The notes below the pieces were generated by a model. The model saw only the letters and a program-made list of their open reading frames with translations. It did not search any database and had not been told where the DNA came from. A program made the position numbers and the translations under genes. From positions 186,001 through 250,000 of the forward strand of contig NZ_JALIEA010000011.1 of NCBI RefSeq assembly GCF_022869005.1: 64,000 nucleotides of DNA, read 5' to 3'. Below are positions 19,445-28,491 of the stretch, piece after piece (the first letter of the stretch is position 1; every line of letters begins with the position of its first letter). The stretch comes from Corynebacterium kalidii (GTDB lineage: Bacteria > Actinomycetota > Actinomycetes > Mycobacteriales > Mycobacteriaceae).

Positions 19445-20676
19445 ACGCCGGGATGGTCGCGTCCGCGGTGGCGCTGACGGAGTCGGGGATCCTGGTCAAC
19501 GGACTCTGCGCCACCGACCTGCTCAGCGGCTTCGAGGTCCGCTGTGCTGATTCTCCTGATTCGCCTGATTCTCCGGACGCTTCTGACGCTTCTGCCGGTG
19601 GCCCGGTGTTCCGCGGGTCGGGGGTGCCGCTGCTGCAGTTGGAGGCGGTGCGGGAACTGGTGGAGGAGGTTCTCGAGGCACGGGAGGCCGACCCCGAACT
19701 CACCAGCGCGAACCCCGTCGTCCCGCGGACGGTGTTCCCCTGGGGTATCGGCGCGTCCGTCAGCGACATCCTGGTCGCCGGCCCGGACAAGGACGTCACC
19801 GCGGCGTACCTGAGGATGACCGGGCTGCGTGCACGGACGGTGGACGTCAGCCAGGCGTTGCGTCTCGCCGGGGACCTCGCGGAGGCGCGGGCGGAGGTCG
19901 CCGACCCTGACCCGGCAGGAGCCGGCGAGCAGGCCGGCGAGGAGGCTGGCGAGGAGATTCGGGACCAGGTCGGGGAACAGGACCGGGCGGAGTCCGTCGT
20001 CGGGTCCAGGTCGAGGGGTACCCGGCCCTCCGTGCCGCCCAGGGTCGTCGTCCTCGCCGCCGTGGCACTGGTGTCGGTGGTTCTGGTGGGGCTCGTGGCG
20101 GGGGTTCTCGCCCGCGGGCCGGGTGACTCCGCGCACCCCGTGGAGGCCGGCGGTGGTGTGCAGGACGGCAGGGAGCAACCGGAGGCCACGGAGGCTACCG
20201 AGGACGGGGACGACGTCCCGGAGGATCCGTCGTGGCGCGAGTTGAGTGCGGACGGCACCGGCCCGGAGGAGGCCGGCGGTGCCCGCCACGTCACGGTGAC
20301 GGTCGACGTGCCCGGGTGGAGGATGTCCGAGACCACCCCGGACAGTGAGATCTGGACGTCCGGGGACGACGGCATGCGGGTACTCATCGCCGCGAGCCCG
20401 ACGCCCGTCGGTACCCAGGACGAGCTGGACGCGGCGATGCTGCGGGCACTCGACGGTCTCGACGGCCCCGGCGCAGACGGCGGGGTCGTGGTGACCGGCC
20501 GGTCACCGGTGGCCTACGAGGAACACTTCCCCGACTCGACGACGTCCTGGCGTGTGCTGCTGGTGGACGGGCACCAGGTGTCCGTCGGGTGCCAGTACCG
20601 GGAGTTCTCGGAGGACCGGCGCGAGACCTGTGGCCGGTTCGGCGCCACGGTCCGGGTCAGTGCTGCTGCCGGGTGA
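19441..20676 (+). CDS. Type VII secretion-associated protein, Rv3446c family
   Basis: Single-pass membrane protein linked to ESX-4, comparable to Rv3446c beside eccC4 in M. tuberculosis; its exact role is not known. The 411-residue chain has a cytoplasmic-type N-terminal half (1-200), one membrane helix (201-223), an acidic linker (225-275) and a C-terminal extracytoplasmic domain (about 280-411). That domain carries [27 protein letters not shown] and two cysteines typical of this family. Short tandem repeats encode [14 protein letters not shown] near 38-51. Translation is coupled to eccC by ATGA, and the last 20 nt overlap convergent lldD. Confidence 0.85.
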   Translation: MNAGMVASAVALTESGILVNGLCATDLLSGFEVRCADSPDSPDSPDASDASAGGPVFRGSGVPLLQLEAVRELVEEVLEAREADPELTSANPVVPRTVFPWGIGASVSDILVAGPDKDVTAAYLRMTGLRARTVDVSQALRLAGDLAEARAEVADPDPAGAGEQAGEEAGEEIRDQVGEQDRAESVVGSRSRGTRPSVPPRVVVLAAVALVSVVLVGLVAGVLARGPGDSAHPVEAGGGVQDGREQPEATEATEDGDDVPEDPSWRELSADGTGPEEAGGARHVTVTVDVPGWRMSETTPDSEIWTSGDDGMRVLIAASPTPVGTQDELDAAMLRALDGLDGPGADGGVVVTGRSPVAYEEHFPDSTTSWRVLLVDGHQVSVGCQYREFSEDRRETCGRFGATVRVSAAAG

Positions 20677-21910
20677 TGGGGGTGAGGCGGTTGAACCGGG
20701 TGAGCTGGGTGACGTGTTCGGGGCCGAGCTCGTCGAGGCTGGTCACTTGCAGCAGTTTCATGGTGCGTTCGATCTGGGAGCGCAGGATGGCGATCGTCCG
20801 GTCGACCCCGTCGCGGCCACCGGCCATGAGGCCGTAGAGGTAGGCGCGGCCGATAAGGGTGAAGTCCGCGCCCAGGGCGACCGCCGCCACGATGTCGGCG
20901 CCGTTCATGATGCCGGTGTCGACGAGGATCTCCATGTCGTCACCGACGGCACGGCGGACCTCGGGCAACAGCTGGAAGGGGACCGGGGCGCGGTCGAGCT
21001 GGCGTCCACCGTGGTTGGACAGGACGACGGAGTCGACGCCGAGCTCCGCCAGCGTCACGGCGTCCTCGACGGTCTGGACGCCCTTGACCGAGATGGTCCC
21101 GGGCCACATCTCCCGGATGGTCTCGAGGTCGCCGTAGTTGATGGTGGGGTCCATCGCCGAGTCGAGCAGTTCGCCGACGGTGCCGCCGGTGGAGGACAGG
21201 GACGCGAACTCCAGCGGCGGGGTGGTGAGGAAGTCGTACCACCACCACGGGCGGGGGATGGCGTCCAGGATCGTCTTCGCGGTGAGCTGCGGCGGGATGG
21301 AGAAACCGTGGCGGGTGTCGCGCATCCGGTTACCGGCGACAGGGGCGTCGACGGTGAAGAAGAGGGTGTCGAACCCGGCCTGTGCGGCACGCTCGACGAG
21401 ACCGTAGGAGATGTCACGGTCCTTCATCACGTAGAGCTGGAACCAGTTCCTGCCGTGCGGGTTGGTGGCCTTGACGTCCTCGATGGACGTGGTGCCGAGA
21501 GTGGAGAGGCTGAACGGGATCCCGGCGGCTGCGGCGGCACCCGCCCCGGCGACCTCGCCCTCGGTCTGCATGAGCCGGGTGAACCCGGTGGGGGCGATGC
21601 CGAAGGGCAGGGCGGAGGTGCCGCCGTGGACGGTGGCGGTGGTGTCGATCCGTGAGGCGTCCTTGAGGATGGACGGGTGGAACTCGATGTCCTCGAAGGC
21701 CTGGCGTGCCCGGGCGATGGAGATCTCCTCCTCCGCGGCGCCGTCGGTGTAGTCGAAGGCGGAGGCCGGGGTGCGGCGCTTGGCGATCTTCCGCAGGTCG
21801 TAGATGGTCAGTGCGGAGTCCAGACGACGTTTCCTGGCGTTGAGCTCGGGCTTCTTGAACTGCATGAGGTCGAGGATCTCGGACGGGTTGGGGAGTTGGC
21901 GCTTGACCAT
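20657..21910 (-). CDS. lldD: L-lactate dehydrogenase (quinone), FMN-dependent
   Basis: Oxidises L-lactate to pyruvate and passes electrons to the quinone pool at the membrane. The 417-residue TIM-barrel carries the FMN/substrate motif SNHGGRQLD with the catalytic histidine. Also visible are [25 protein letters not shown] and [12 protein letters not shown]. The N-terminal extension [24 protein letters not shown] matches corynebacterial LldD. AAGGAACC precedes ATG 21910. It follows lctP in the same direction, and a (CGGTGT)x4 repeat sits in the 57-bp gap. It converges on the Rv3446c-like ESX gene. Confidence 0.95.
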   Translation of the reverse strand: MVKRQLPNPSEILDLMQFKKPELNARKRRLDSALTIYDLRKIAKRRTPASAFDYTDGAAEEEISIARARQAFEDIEFHPSILKDASRIDTTATVHGGTSALPFGIAPTGFTRLMQTEGEVAGAGAAAAAGIPFSLSTLGTTSIEDVKATNPHGRNWFQLYVMKDRDISYGLVERAAQAGFDTLFFTVDAPVAGNRMRDTRHGFSIPPQLTAKTILDAIPRPWWWYDFLTTPPLEFASLSSTGGTVGELLDSAMDPTINYGDLETIREMWPGTISVKGVQTVEDAVTLAELGVDSVVLSNHGGRQLDRAPVPFQLLPEVRRAVGDDMEILVDTGIMNGADIVAAVALGADFTLIGRAYLYGLMAGGRDGVDRTIAILRSQIERTMKLLQVTSLDELGPEHVTQLTRFNRLTPITRQQH

Positions 21911-21922
21911 GGTCGGTTCCTT

Positions 21923-21946
21923 CGGTGTCGGTGTCGGTGTCGGTGT
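21923..21946. repeat. Hexanucleotide tandem repeat (CGGTGT)x4
   Basis: Four perfect copies in the lctP-lldD gap. It begins 12 nt upstream of the lldD ATG on the other strand and is therefore inside the leader between the two genes. Confidence 0.9.
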
Positions 21947-21967
21947 CGGGCAGGGGGCGGGGAGGGG

Positions 21968-23656
21968 TCAGGGCAGCATCCACTGCAGGACGGTGGCCTG
22001 GAGGCCGTTGATGACGCAGATCGCCGTGAGCATACCGAGACTCCACCACATCACCTTCCGGAGGATCTCGGATTCGCGTCCGGCCAGTCCCACGGCGGTG
22101 GCGACGATGGTGAGGTTCTGCGGACTGACGAGCTTTCCGACGACTCCGCCGGAGGTGTTGGACGCCACCATCAGGGCGGGATCGAGGTTCGCCTGGGTGG
22201 CGGCGGTCTGCTGGAGCGTGGCGAACAGGGCGTTGGCGCTGGTGTCGGACCCGGTGACGGCGGTGCCGAGCCACCCCAGGACCGGGGCGAAGAAGGCGAA
22301 CGCGGCGCCGGCGCCGGCGATCCAGTGGCCGACCGTGATGGTCTGGCCCGACTGGTTCATCACGTAGGCCAGGGACAGGACGGCGGCGACGGTGAGGATC
22401 GAGTAGCGCATCTTCACCAGGTTCTCCCAGTAGGCCCGCGCGGCCTCGGCCGGCGAGACACGGTAGACCGCGGCCACGATCACTCCGGTGAGCAGGAGCA
22501 GGGTCCCCGGTGAGGACAGCCAGGGGAAGCCGTAGACGGTCGCGGTCGAGACGTCTCCCTCGGCGGTCAAGACGTTGCCGTCGAGACCGGGCCAGGGGAA
22601 CGAGAGGTCGGTGGAGCCCAGGAAGTCCGAGACCGGCGTCCAGAGCTTGGCGACCGAGAAGACGACGATCACCAGCAGGTACGGGAACAGGGCCATCAGG
22701 GTGCGTGTGGACGTCAGTTCGCGTGCGGTGGTGTCGGCCGCGCCCCCGGCGCCGGCATCGGCATCCTCGACCGAGCCGTCCGACTCCTCCTCGCGGCGTT
22801 CGGTGAGCAGTCGCTGCCGGGCCTCGGCGGTCCCGTCGGGACGCCAGAACCGCAGCATGACCACGGCGACGGCGAGACCGGCGAGGGCGGAGATGATGTC
22901 GGTGAGTTCGACGGAGATGTAGTTGGCGGCCACGAACTGGGTGACGGCGAACACGACGCCGATGACCGTCGCGATCGGCCAGCACTGCTTCAGTCCCCGT
23001 CTGCCGTCCACCAGCAGGCACAGGAACAGGGGGACGACCACCGCGATGAACGGTGTCTGCCGTCCCACGATGCTGCCGATGTGCTCGTAGTCGATGCCGG
23101 TGAGCGCGCCTGCGGTGATGATGGGCGTGGCGATGGCGCCGAAGGCCACCGGCGCGGTGTTGGCGACCAGGACGGAGACCGCGGCCCGCATCCGGGAGAA
23201 GCCGACGGCGAGCAGCATCACGCCGGTGATGGCCAGCGGAGCGCCGAAGCCGGCGAGGGCCTCGAGCATGCCCCCGAAGCAGAAGGCGATGAGGATCGCC
23301 TGGATCCGGGGGTCGTCGGAGATGCGGTCGATCACGGCGCGCAGGTCGAGGAACCGTCCCGAGCGCACCGTCAGTTCGTAGAACCAGATGGCCGAGACCA
23401 CGATCCACATGATGGGGAACAGGCCGAAGACGGCACCCTGGGTGGCGGACAGCCCGGCGAGACCTGCGGGCATCCCGTACACGGCGACGGCGACGACCAG
23501 GGACACGGCGAGGGCGGCGAGGCCTGCCCAGTGGGCACGCCAGCGCAGGACGCCGAGTGTGACGAACACCGTGACCAGGGGGAGGAGCGCGACCAGTGAC
23601 GACAGGAAGAGGTTGTCCGCGACCGGCGCGAGATCTGGGAGGTAAGGGGAACTCAT
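21968..23656 (-). CDS. lctP: L-lactate permease, LctP family
   Basis: Membrane importer for L-lactate (and possibly glycolate), symported with protons. The 562-residue protein has about thirteen hydrophobic segments. The family stretches LEALAGFGAPLAITGVML (about 143-160) and VASNTSGGVVGKLVSPQNL near the C-terminus are present. The central loop (about 276-312, RREEESDGSVEDADAGAGG) is charged and longer than usual. ATG 23656 follows GGACCCC without a strong Shine-Dalgarno sequence. First gene of lctP-lldD, divergent from the FCD-GntR regulator, whose operator lies between them. Confidence 0.94.
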   Translation of the reverse strand: MSSPYLPDLAPVADNLFLSSLVALLPLVTVFVTLGVLRWRAHWAGLAALAVSLVVAVAVYGMPAGLAGLSATQGAVFGLFPIMWIVVSAIWFYELTVRSGRFLDLRAVIDRISDDPRIQAILIAFCFGGMLEALAGFGAPLAITGVMLLAVGFSRMRAAVSVLVANTAPVAFGAIATPIITAGALTGIDYEHIGSIVGRQTPFIAVVVPLFLCLLVDGRRGLKQCWPIATVIGVVFAVTQFVAANYISVELTDIISALAGLAVAVVMLRFWRPDGTAEARQRLLTERREEESDGSVEDADAGAGGAADTTARELTSTRTLMALFPYLLVIVVFSVAKLWTPVSDFLGSTDLSFPWPGLDGNVLTAEGDVSTATVYGFPWLSSPGTLLLLTGVIVAAVYRVSPAEAARAYWENLVKMRYSILTVAAVLSLAYVMNQSGQTITVGHWIAGAGAAFAFFAPVLGWLGTAVTGSDTSANALFATLQQTAATQANLDPALMVASNTSGGVVGKLVSPQNLTIVATAVGLAGRESEILRKVMWWSLGMLTAICVINGLQATVLQWMLP

Positions 23657-23722
23657 GGGGTCCTCGTGGGTGTCGGGGGAGTCGGTGGCATCGGTGTGGC
23701 GGGCGTCGAACGAGGTGACTCA

Positions 23723-23745
23723 GACCACACCAGTGGTCGGACCAC
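23723..23745. promoter_or_regulatory. FCD-GntR (LldR-type) operator, three half-sites
   Basis: GACCAC (23723-23728), GTGGTC (23733-23738) and GACCAC (23740-23745) form two overlapping palindromes. The second contains the 11-bp core TGGTCGGACCA, the TGGTC-N-GACCA pattern known for PdhR/LldR-like regulators. It lies between divergent lctP and the regulator gene. A further inverted repeat ACGGCAA/TTGCCGT lies at 23756-23772. Confidence 0.8.
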
Positions 23746-23832
23746 AGCGTAAAGCACGGCAAGTTTTGCCGTCAAGACTTCACCGCGTCGTCTCGTCGCC
23801 GGCGCCCGGAGGGGGCATGGTAGAAAAAGACC

Positions 23833-24555
23833 ATGACTGACGAACCTGCCTGGACACCGGTGCCGCGGATACGGACCCACCAGATGGTCGTCGAGGCCAT
23901 CGAGAACCAGATCCTCACCGGCGCACTCCAGGTCGGTGACCTCCTCCCCGCCGAGCGGATGCTCTCGGAGCAGCTGCAGGTCAGCCGGGCCGCCGTCCGG
24001 GAGGCGATCAGGGTCCTCGAGGGTCAGGGGGTGTTGGAGTCCAACGTCGGCTCCGGCCTCAAGGCCGGGACATTCATCGCCGCGATGCCCTCGGAGGCGC
24101 TGTCGCGGTTTCTGCGGCTGCACGTCGCACTGTCGAACTTCGGCCTGGAGGAGGTGGTGCGGACCCGTACCATCCTGGAGGTCGAGAGCGTCCGGCTCGC
24201 CGCCGCCGAACAGGACCCCGACGCCCTGGCGGCGATGCGCGACGCGGTCGAGGACATGGACCGGCCGGGGGTGACCCGCGAGGAGTTCAACGACGCCGAC
24301 ACCCGGTTCCACATCGCGCTCGCCCACGGCTCCGGGAACCGGCTGTTCGCCGACATGACCCAGGCGATCCGGGAGTCGCTGAGGCTGCCGATCCTGAAGG
24401 GTTTCCGTGCGCAGGAGGACTGGGGCACCGTGGCGGACACCCTGCGCGAGCAGCACAGGGCGATCCTCGCCGCCATCGAGGCCGGCGACGTCGAGGGTGC
24501 GGGGGCGTTGATGTCGGAGCACATCACCACCGCCTACCGCGCACTGCTGGAGTAG
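23833..24555 (+). CDS. lldR: FCD-domain GntR-family regulator of lactate use
   Basis: Transcription factor predicted to control lctP-lldD and itself, with lactate as the likely effector (inference from context). Residues 14-80 form the winged helix (VVEAIENQIL, then GDLLPAERMLSEQLQVSRAAVREAIRVLE). Residues about 95-230 form the helical FCD ligand domain, including the metal-ligand-type histidines of DTRFHIALAHGSGNR and EQHRAILAAIEAGD. The length of 240 residues is typical. ATG 23833 lies close behind TAGAAA (23821-23826), so the mRNA leader is short or absent. The stop is followed within 4 nt by the ECF-type promoter of the esx pair. Confidence 0.9.
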   Translation: MTDEPAWTPVPRIRTHQMVVEAIENQILTGALQVGDLLPAERMLSEQLQVSRAAVREAIRVLEGQGVLESNVGSGLKAGTFIAAMPSEALSRFLRLHVALSNFGLEEVVRTRTILEVESVRLAAAEQDPDALAAMRDAVEDMDRPGVTREEFNDADTRFHIALAHGSGNRLFADMTQAIRESLRLPILKGFRAQEDWGTVADTLREQHRAILAAIEAGDVEGAGALMSEHITTAYRALLE

Positions 24556-24558
24556 GTG

Positions 24559-24590
24559 GGGAACCTTTCCGGTCGCCGGTGAGTCTCTCT
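24559..24590 (+). promoter_or_regulatory. ECF-sigma-type promoter of the esx pair (copy 1)
   Basis: The -35-like GGGAACC (24559-24565) and -10-like GTCTC (24583-24587) are 17 nt apart. This layout is typical of extracytoplasmic-function sigma factors. The whole 32-nt block is 28/32 identical to the block at 28030-28061. It lies 74 nt before the first WXG100 gene. Confidence 0.7.
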
Positions 24591-24663
24591 ACGGTGACGC
24601 CCGCCGGGACCGTGACGGCGGGCGGCACAGCGAGTCTTCACGGCAACGACAGGGGAGGGACCC

Positions 24664-24948
24664 ATGAGCTTCAGAACAACGACCGAGGTCATGCAGGCCA
24701 CGGCCGGCAAAGTCGACACCGTCAACGGCCAGGTGCAGTCCGAGCTGACCCGGCTGCAGGGCACCGTCGACGGGGTGGCGGGGGCATGGAAAGGGGAGGC
24801 GCAGGCGGCATTCGCCCAGCTCATGCTGCGGTGGCATGAGTCGGCGCGGGAACTGCGTCAGGCGCTCGACGGCATCTCGGAGAACATCCGCGGCAACGCC
24901 CGGGCTTTCCAGCAGGTGGAGGACGACAATATCGCGGCATTCCGCTGA
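24664..24948 (+). CDS. esxU: WXG100 protein, EsxU-like (ESX-4 substrate)
   Basis: Small helical-hairpin protein expected to dimerise with the next gene product and be exported by the ESX-4 machinery. It has 94 residues, with the WXG turn as AWKGEAQAAF (Trp42-Lys-Gly) and helices on both sides. The C-terminal export signal is not canonical: Phe replaces Tyr in FQQVEDD. AGGGAGGGACC precedes ATG 24664. It is separated from the rest of ESX-4 by the lactate genes but keeps its usual place next to rplM. The EsxU/EsxT naming is by position relative to mycobacteria. Confidence 0.85.
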   Translation: MSFRTTTEVMQATAGKVDTVNGQVQSELTRLQGTVDGVAGAWKGEAQAAFAQLMLRWHESARELRQALDGISENIRGNARAFQQVEDDNIAAFR

Positions 24949-25011
24949 CGTCCCCGCCGGTTCTCCCGACACCGACCAACCGACTTTGCACGCAATGACA
25001 GGAACAGGCTC

Positions 25012-25293
25012 TTGATAAGATACGACTTCGCGCACATCGCCCAGGCGTCCGCCGACATCCACGCCACCAACCGCAATATCAACGGAATGCTCGACCAGCT
25101 CAAGGGCGACATCGCCCCGATGGTCGCCGAATGGGAGGGGGAATCGGCCACGGCCTACCAGGCGGCGCAGAAGCGGTGGGACGCCGCCGCCGAGGAGCTC
25201 AACCAGGTGCTCCAGACCATCGCACGGGCGGTGGACAACGCCAACTCGCGGATGAGCCAGATCAACACCAGCGCCGCGAACAGCTGGGCCTGA
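25012..25293 (+). CDS. esxT: WXG100 protein, EsxT-like (ESX-4 substrate)
   Basis: Partner of the upstream WXG100 protein. It has 93 residues with the turn EWEGESATAY (Trp-Glu-Gly) and the N-terminus IRYDFAHIAQASADIHATN. This aligns by eye with EsxT of M. tuberculosis (SYNFDAIEYSVRQEIHTT). The C-terminus NSWA also resembles EsxT. The start is TTG at 25012, preceded by AGGAACAGG (25000-25008); no ATG or GTG is available in frame nearby. Followed by a strong terminator. Confidence 0.83.
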   Translation: MIRYDFAHIAQASADIHATNRNINGMLDQLKGDIAPMVAEWEGESATAYQAAQKRWDAAAEELNQVLQTIARAVDNANSRMSQINTSAANSWA

Positions 25294-25318
25294 CGCGGGC
25301 CGCCCCCGCGCAAGGCAG

Positions 25319-25369
25319 CCACCGCCACGCCGTCCTTCCCCTCCCGGGGACAGGACGGCGGTGGTTTTT
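25319..25369 (+). terminator. Terminator after the esx pair
   Basis: A long hairpin: CCACCGCC (25319-25326) can pair with GGCGGTGG (25357-25364), and GTCCT (25332-25336) with AGGAC (25352-25356). It is followed directly by TTTTT (25365-25369). This is the best intrinsic terminator in the window. Confidence 0.85.
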
Positions 25370-25397
25370 GCGGACGACAGGTGCCTTCCGGTAACCT
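25368..25397 (+). promoter_or_regulatory. Predicted promoter of rplM-rpsI
   Basis: TTGCGG (25368-25373), an 18-nt spacer and TAACCT (25392-25397). It sits directly after the terminator of the esx pair. The 150-nt leader that follows includes the palindrome GTCCGTG-T-CACGGAC (25420-25434). Confidence 0.5.
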
Positions 25398-25548
25398 CCA
25401 TCAGGTTGCGACCACCGGCGTCCGTGTCACGGACCCCCGGCGGTCGGCCCGCAGGTCCCCACCGGCCGCTGCGGGCACCTCCCCCGGTGATCTTTCGGGG
25501 ACGAGGGGTCTCCCGGCTGGCAGTTCCATGAAGACCAAGGAGTCATAC

Positions 25549-25992
25549 ATGACTACTTTCCACCCGAAGAGCGGTGACCTGACCCGTAAGTGGTACGTCA
25601 TCGACGCCACTGACGTGGTCCTGGGTCGTCTCGCCACCCACGCGGCAGACCTGCTGCGCGGCAAGGGCAAGCCGATCTACGCCCCCAACGTCGACTGCGG
25701 TGACAACGTCATCATCATCAACGCGGACAAGGTCCACATCTCGTCCAACAAGCGGGACCGCGAGTTCCGTTACCGTCACTCCGGTTACCCCGGCGGCCTG
25801 AAGACGCTGTCCCTGGGTCGCTCCATGGAGCTGCACCCGGAGCGCGTCATCGCCGACGCCGTTGTCGGCATGATGCCGCACAACCGCCTCAACCGCGAGT
25901 CCGCCAAGAAGCTCCGCGTCTTCGCCGGCTCCGAGCACCCCTTTGCGGCTCAGAAGCCCGAGTCCTACGAGATCAAGAAGGTGGAACAGTGA
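25549..25992 (+). CDS. rplM: 50S ribosomal protein L13
   Basis: Early-assembly 50S protein. It has 147 residues with the hallmarks [28 protein letters not shown] and [15 protein letters not shown] 25549 is chosen over the in-frame ATG 25528 because AAGGAG (25537-25542) is correctly spaced only for the former. Its stop overlaps the rpsI start (GTGA). The rplM-rpsI-glmM order next to esx genes is conserved in mycobacteria and corynebacteria. Confidence 0.97.
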   Translation: MTTFHPKSGDLTRKWYVIDATDVVLGRLATHAADLLRGKGKPIYAPNVDCGDNVIIINADKVHISSNKRDREFRYRHSGYPGGLKTLSLGRSMELHPERVIADAVVGMMPHNRLNRESAKKLRVFAGSEHPFAAQKPESYEIKKVEQ

Positions 25993-26537
25993 CCGACAAC
26001 GAGAACTACGAGGCCGAGTCCGTGGACGAAGAGGTCTTCGCCGCCACCGACGCCGTGAACGAGGAGTTCGTCGCGAGCATCGGTGACTCCATCGCCGAGT
26101 TCGCCGAGCCGGCCGAGGGTGACGACTTCGTCGCCGCCCCCACCGTCTTCGACGGCCCGATCCAGACCGTCGGTCGCCGTAAGCAGGCCGTCGTCCGCGT
26201 CCGCATGGTGCAGGGCTCCGGCCAGTTCACCTGCAACGGCCGGACCCTGGAGGAGTACTTCCCCAACAAGCTGCACCAGCAGCTGATCAAGGCTCCGCTC
26301 GTCCTGCTCGAGCGCGAGAACCAGTTCGACTTCCAGGTCAACCTCAAGGGCGGTGGCCCGTCCGGTCAGGCTGGTGCGATGCGTCTCGCCATCGCCCGCG
26401 CACTGAACAAGTACAACCCGCAGGAGCGCTCCGAGCTGAAGAAGGCCGGCTTCCTCACCCGTGACGCCCGTGCCGTGGAGCGCAAGAAGGCAGGTCTGCA
26501 CAAGGCCCGTCGCGCACCTCAGTACTCCAAGCGCTGA
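25989..26537 (+). CDS. rpsI: 30S ribosomal protein S9 with acidic N-terminal extension
   Basis: Its C-terminal tail reaches the P-site tRNA. Residues about 55-182 are the conserved S9 core ([32 protein letters not shown], ending [16 protein letters not shown] RAPQYSKR). Residues 1-52 are an acidic extension ([15 protein letters not shown] start), which is the corynebacterial form and not an artefact. The GTG start overlaps the rplM stop by 4 bp. Confidence 0.97.
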   Translation: MTDNENYEAESVDEEVFAATDAVNEEFVASIGDSIAEFAEPAEGDDFVAAPTVFDGPIQTVGRRKQAVVRVRMVQGSGQFTCNGRTLEEYFPNKLHQQLIKAPLVLLERENQFDFQVNLKGGGPSGQAGAMRLAIARALNKYNPQERSELKKAGFLTRDARAVERKKAGLHKARRAPQYSKR

Positions 26538-26585
26538 CCCCACCCGGGTCCTCGCTGGACTGCTGTGCGGCTCTGCCGCACACCA

Positions 26586-26633
26586 CAACGCCGTCCCGTC
26601 CCCGCACCGTGTGCAGGGGTCGGGGCGGCGTTG
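26586..26633 (+). terminator. Hairpin after rpsI
   Basis: CAACGCCG (26586-26593) pairs with CGGCGTTG (26626-26633). Inner helices CCC/GGG, CCCC/GGGG and GCAC/GTGC close on a CGT loop. It is GC-rich and followed by CCTGTCGTTCGG. It probably ends rplM-rpsI before the glmM promoter. Confidence 0.7.
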
Positions 26634-26666
26634 CCTGTCGTTCGGGGTGTTGCGGGTACGACGGAC

Positions 26667-26672
26667 TAGACT
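26667..26672 (+). promoter_or_regulatory. -10 element, leaderless glmM
   Basis: TAGACT followed by 8 nt and ATG 26681. There is no Shine-Dalgarno sequence before the ATG, which supports a leaderless transcript and fixes the start. Confidence 0.55.
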
Positions 26673-26680
26673 GGCACTCC

Positions 26681-28027
26681 ATGAGCAGACTTTTCGGGAC
26701 GGACGGGGTTCGGGGCCTCGCCAACAGGTCGCTGACGGCACCACTGGCACTGCGGTTGGGGGCGGCGGCGGCACGCGTGCTGACCAGCACAGGCCAGGGG
26801 TCGCAGCGTCGGCCGACAGCAGTGATCGGACGTGACCCGCGGGTGTCGGGGGAGATGCTGGCGGGCGCGTTGTCCGCCGGGATGGCGTCGCAGGGGGTCG
26901 ACGTGCTGAATGTCGGCGTGCTCCCCACCCCGGCCGTCGCCTTCCTCACCGACGACTACGGTGCCGACATGGGCGTGATGATCTCCGCCTCGCACAACCC
27001 CATGCCCGACAACGGCATCAAGTTCTTCGCTGCCGGCGGACGGAAGCTCGACGACTCGGTGGAGGACGAGATCGAGGCCGCCATGCTGGAGCTGGAGGAG
27101 CAGGGCCCCACCGGTGCCGCGATCGGCCGGGTCATCGAGGAGTCCGGTGACGCCCTGGAGCGGTACCTGTTCCACCTGCAGGACGCCGCCCCGCGGCCCC
27201 TGGACGGTATCCGGGTGGTCGTGGACTGCGCCAACGGCGCGGCCAGCCTTGCGGCGCCGATGGCCTACGAGGCCGCCGGTGCGGACGTCGTGGCGATCCA
27301 CAACTCGCCGAACTCGTTCAACATCAACGACAACTGCGGGTCGACCCATATCGAGGTCATCCAGAAGGCGGTCCTCGAACACCAGGCGGACCTCGGCCTG
27401 TCCCACGACGGTGACGCGGACCGGTGCCTGGCGGTGGACTCCGAGGGCAACGTGATCGACGGTGACCAGATCATGGCGGTCCTCGCCGTGGCGATGAAGG
27501 AGTCCGGTGAACTGCGCCGGAACACCCTCGTCGCCACGGTGATGTCCAACCTGGGCCTGACGTTGGCGATGAAGGAACACGACATCACCCTGCGCCGGAC
27601 CAAGGTCGGTGACCGCTACGTCCTCGCCGACCTGCTGGCCAACGACTTCTCCCTGGGCGGGGAGCAGTCCGGCCACATCGTGCTCCCGTCGCACGCGACC
27701 ACCGGCGACGGGACGCTGACCGGACTGCGGCTCATGGCGCGGATGGCCGACACCGGGAAGTCCCTGCGGGAGTTGGCTGACGTGATGACGGTCCTTCCGC
27801 AGACCCTGGTCAATGTGCCGGTGGACGAGAAGGAGCGGATCCACACCTCCGAGGTCGTGCGTGAGGCGATCGTGGCGGCGGAGGCGGAGCTCGGCGACAC
27901 CGGCCGGGTGCTGTTGCGGCCCAGCGGAACCGAGCAGGTCTACCGGGTGATGGTCGAGGCCCCGACCTCGGCGGAGGCGAAACGGGTCGCCGGACGGCTC
28001 GCGGCCGTCGTCGTCGCCGAGGGGTAG
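26681..28027 (+). CDS. glmM: Phosphoglucosamine mutase
   Basis: Interconverts glucosamine-6-phosphate and glucosamine-1-phosphate for UDP-GlcNAc and peptidoglycan synthesis. The 448-residue protein starts [15 protein letters not shown]. The phosphoserine loop is [14 protein letters not shown] (Ser about 102), the metal-binding loop DGDADRC, the sugar-binding loop GGEQSGH and the phosphate-binding motif [12 protein letters not shown]. glmS lies 3.4 kb downstream in the same direction, so two steps of the same pathway are close but separated by the 28174-30259 operon and a hydrolase-like gene. Confidence 0.97.
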   Translation: MSRLFGTDGVRGLANRSLTAPLALRLGAAAARVLTSTGQGSQRRPTAVIGRDPRVSGEMLAGALSAGMASQGVDVLNVGVLPTPAVAFLTDDYGADMGVMISASHNPMPDNGIKFFAAGGRKLDDSVEDEIEAAMLELEEQGPTGAAIGRVIEESGDALERYLFHLQDAAPRPLDGIRVVVDCANGAASLAAPMAYEAAGADVVAIHNSPNSFNINDNCGSTHIEVIQKAVLEHQADLGLSHDGDADRCLAVDSEGNVIDGDQIMAVLAVAMKESGELRRNTLVATVMSNLGLTLAMKEHDITLRRTKVGDRYVLADLLANDFSLGGEQSGHIVLPSHATTGDGTLTGLRLMARMADTGKSLRELADVMTVLPQTLVNVPVDEKERIHTSEVVREAIVAAEAELGDTGRVLLRPSGTEQVYRVMVEAPTSAEAKRVAGRLAAVVVAEG

Positions 28028-28029
28028 GC

Positions 28030-28061
28030 GGGAACCTTTCGGGACTCCGGCGAGTCTCTCT
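28030..28061 (+). promoter_or_regulatory. ECF-sigma-type promoter (copy 2) of the EspC-like operon
   Basis: GGGAACC (28030-28036) and GTCTC (28054-28058) with a 17-nt spacer, 28/32 identical to the block upstream of the esx pair. It starts 3 nt after the glmM stop and lies 112 nt before the GTG of the first operon gene. The shared block implies co-regulation. Confidence 0.7.
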
Positions 28062-28173
28062 GTGTCACGGGCCCATTCACGGGCCCATTGGCGGGCCGGC
28101 GGCGTGTGCCGGTCGGCCGCGGCGTGTGGCAGGAGAGACCGTGCAATGTCACGGGGGAGACGAAGGGGGCAGT

Positions 28174-28491
28174 GTGGCACCGGATATCGGGAGCCTCGAC
28201 GTGGATGTCGCAGCAGCGCAGTCGGCGGTGTCTGACGCATTGGACACGGTGGGGACGAAGCAGCAGGAGATCCTGGCGGAGAGTCCGCGTCGCACGGCGG
28301 CGAGTTACGGGAAGGGCCTGGGGGACCGGGCCGTGCAGTTGGTGGAGTTGCGCCGACGCGCCCACGAGATACGGCTGGCGCACGTCGACCGGCTGCGCGC
28401 CGGACTGGAGAACACGGCGGGGACGTTGACGGCGGTCTCGGGCACCGACGAGCAGTCGCGCCGTGTGTTCGGCGCGGGGGAGGGTCGCTGA
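28174..28491 (+). CDS. EspC-like small helical protein, putative T7SS substrate
   Basis: Not firmly identified. The 105-residue product is almost entirely helical, with no signal peptide and no WXG turn. Its length and C-terminal pattern (LENTAGTLTAVSGTDEQSRRVF, an Ala/Thr helix ending in Asp-Glu) resemble EspC/DUF2580 proteins, which are secreted by ESX systems. GTG 28174 is chosen because GAAGGGGG (28162-28169) precedes it. It shares a 1-nt TGATG overlap with the next gene, so the two are coupled. The ECF-type promoter upstream is the same as for esxUT. The alternative is another T7SS-partner helical bundle. Confidence 0.65.
   Translation: MAPDIGSLDVDVAAAQSAVSDALDTVGTKQQEILAESPRRTAASYGKGLGDRAVQLVELRRRAHEIRLAHVDRLRAGLENTAGTLTAVSGTDEQSRRVFGAGEGR

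Noticed and set aside
21414..23762. A 782-codon reverse-strand open frame across lctP and lldD
   Set aside because: It is an Arg/His-rich shadow frame of the lctP and lldD genes, whose own frames give clear family proteins. Long antisense frames are expected at this GC content.
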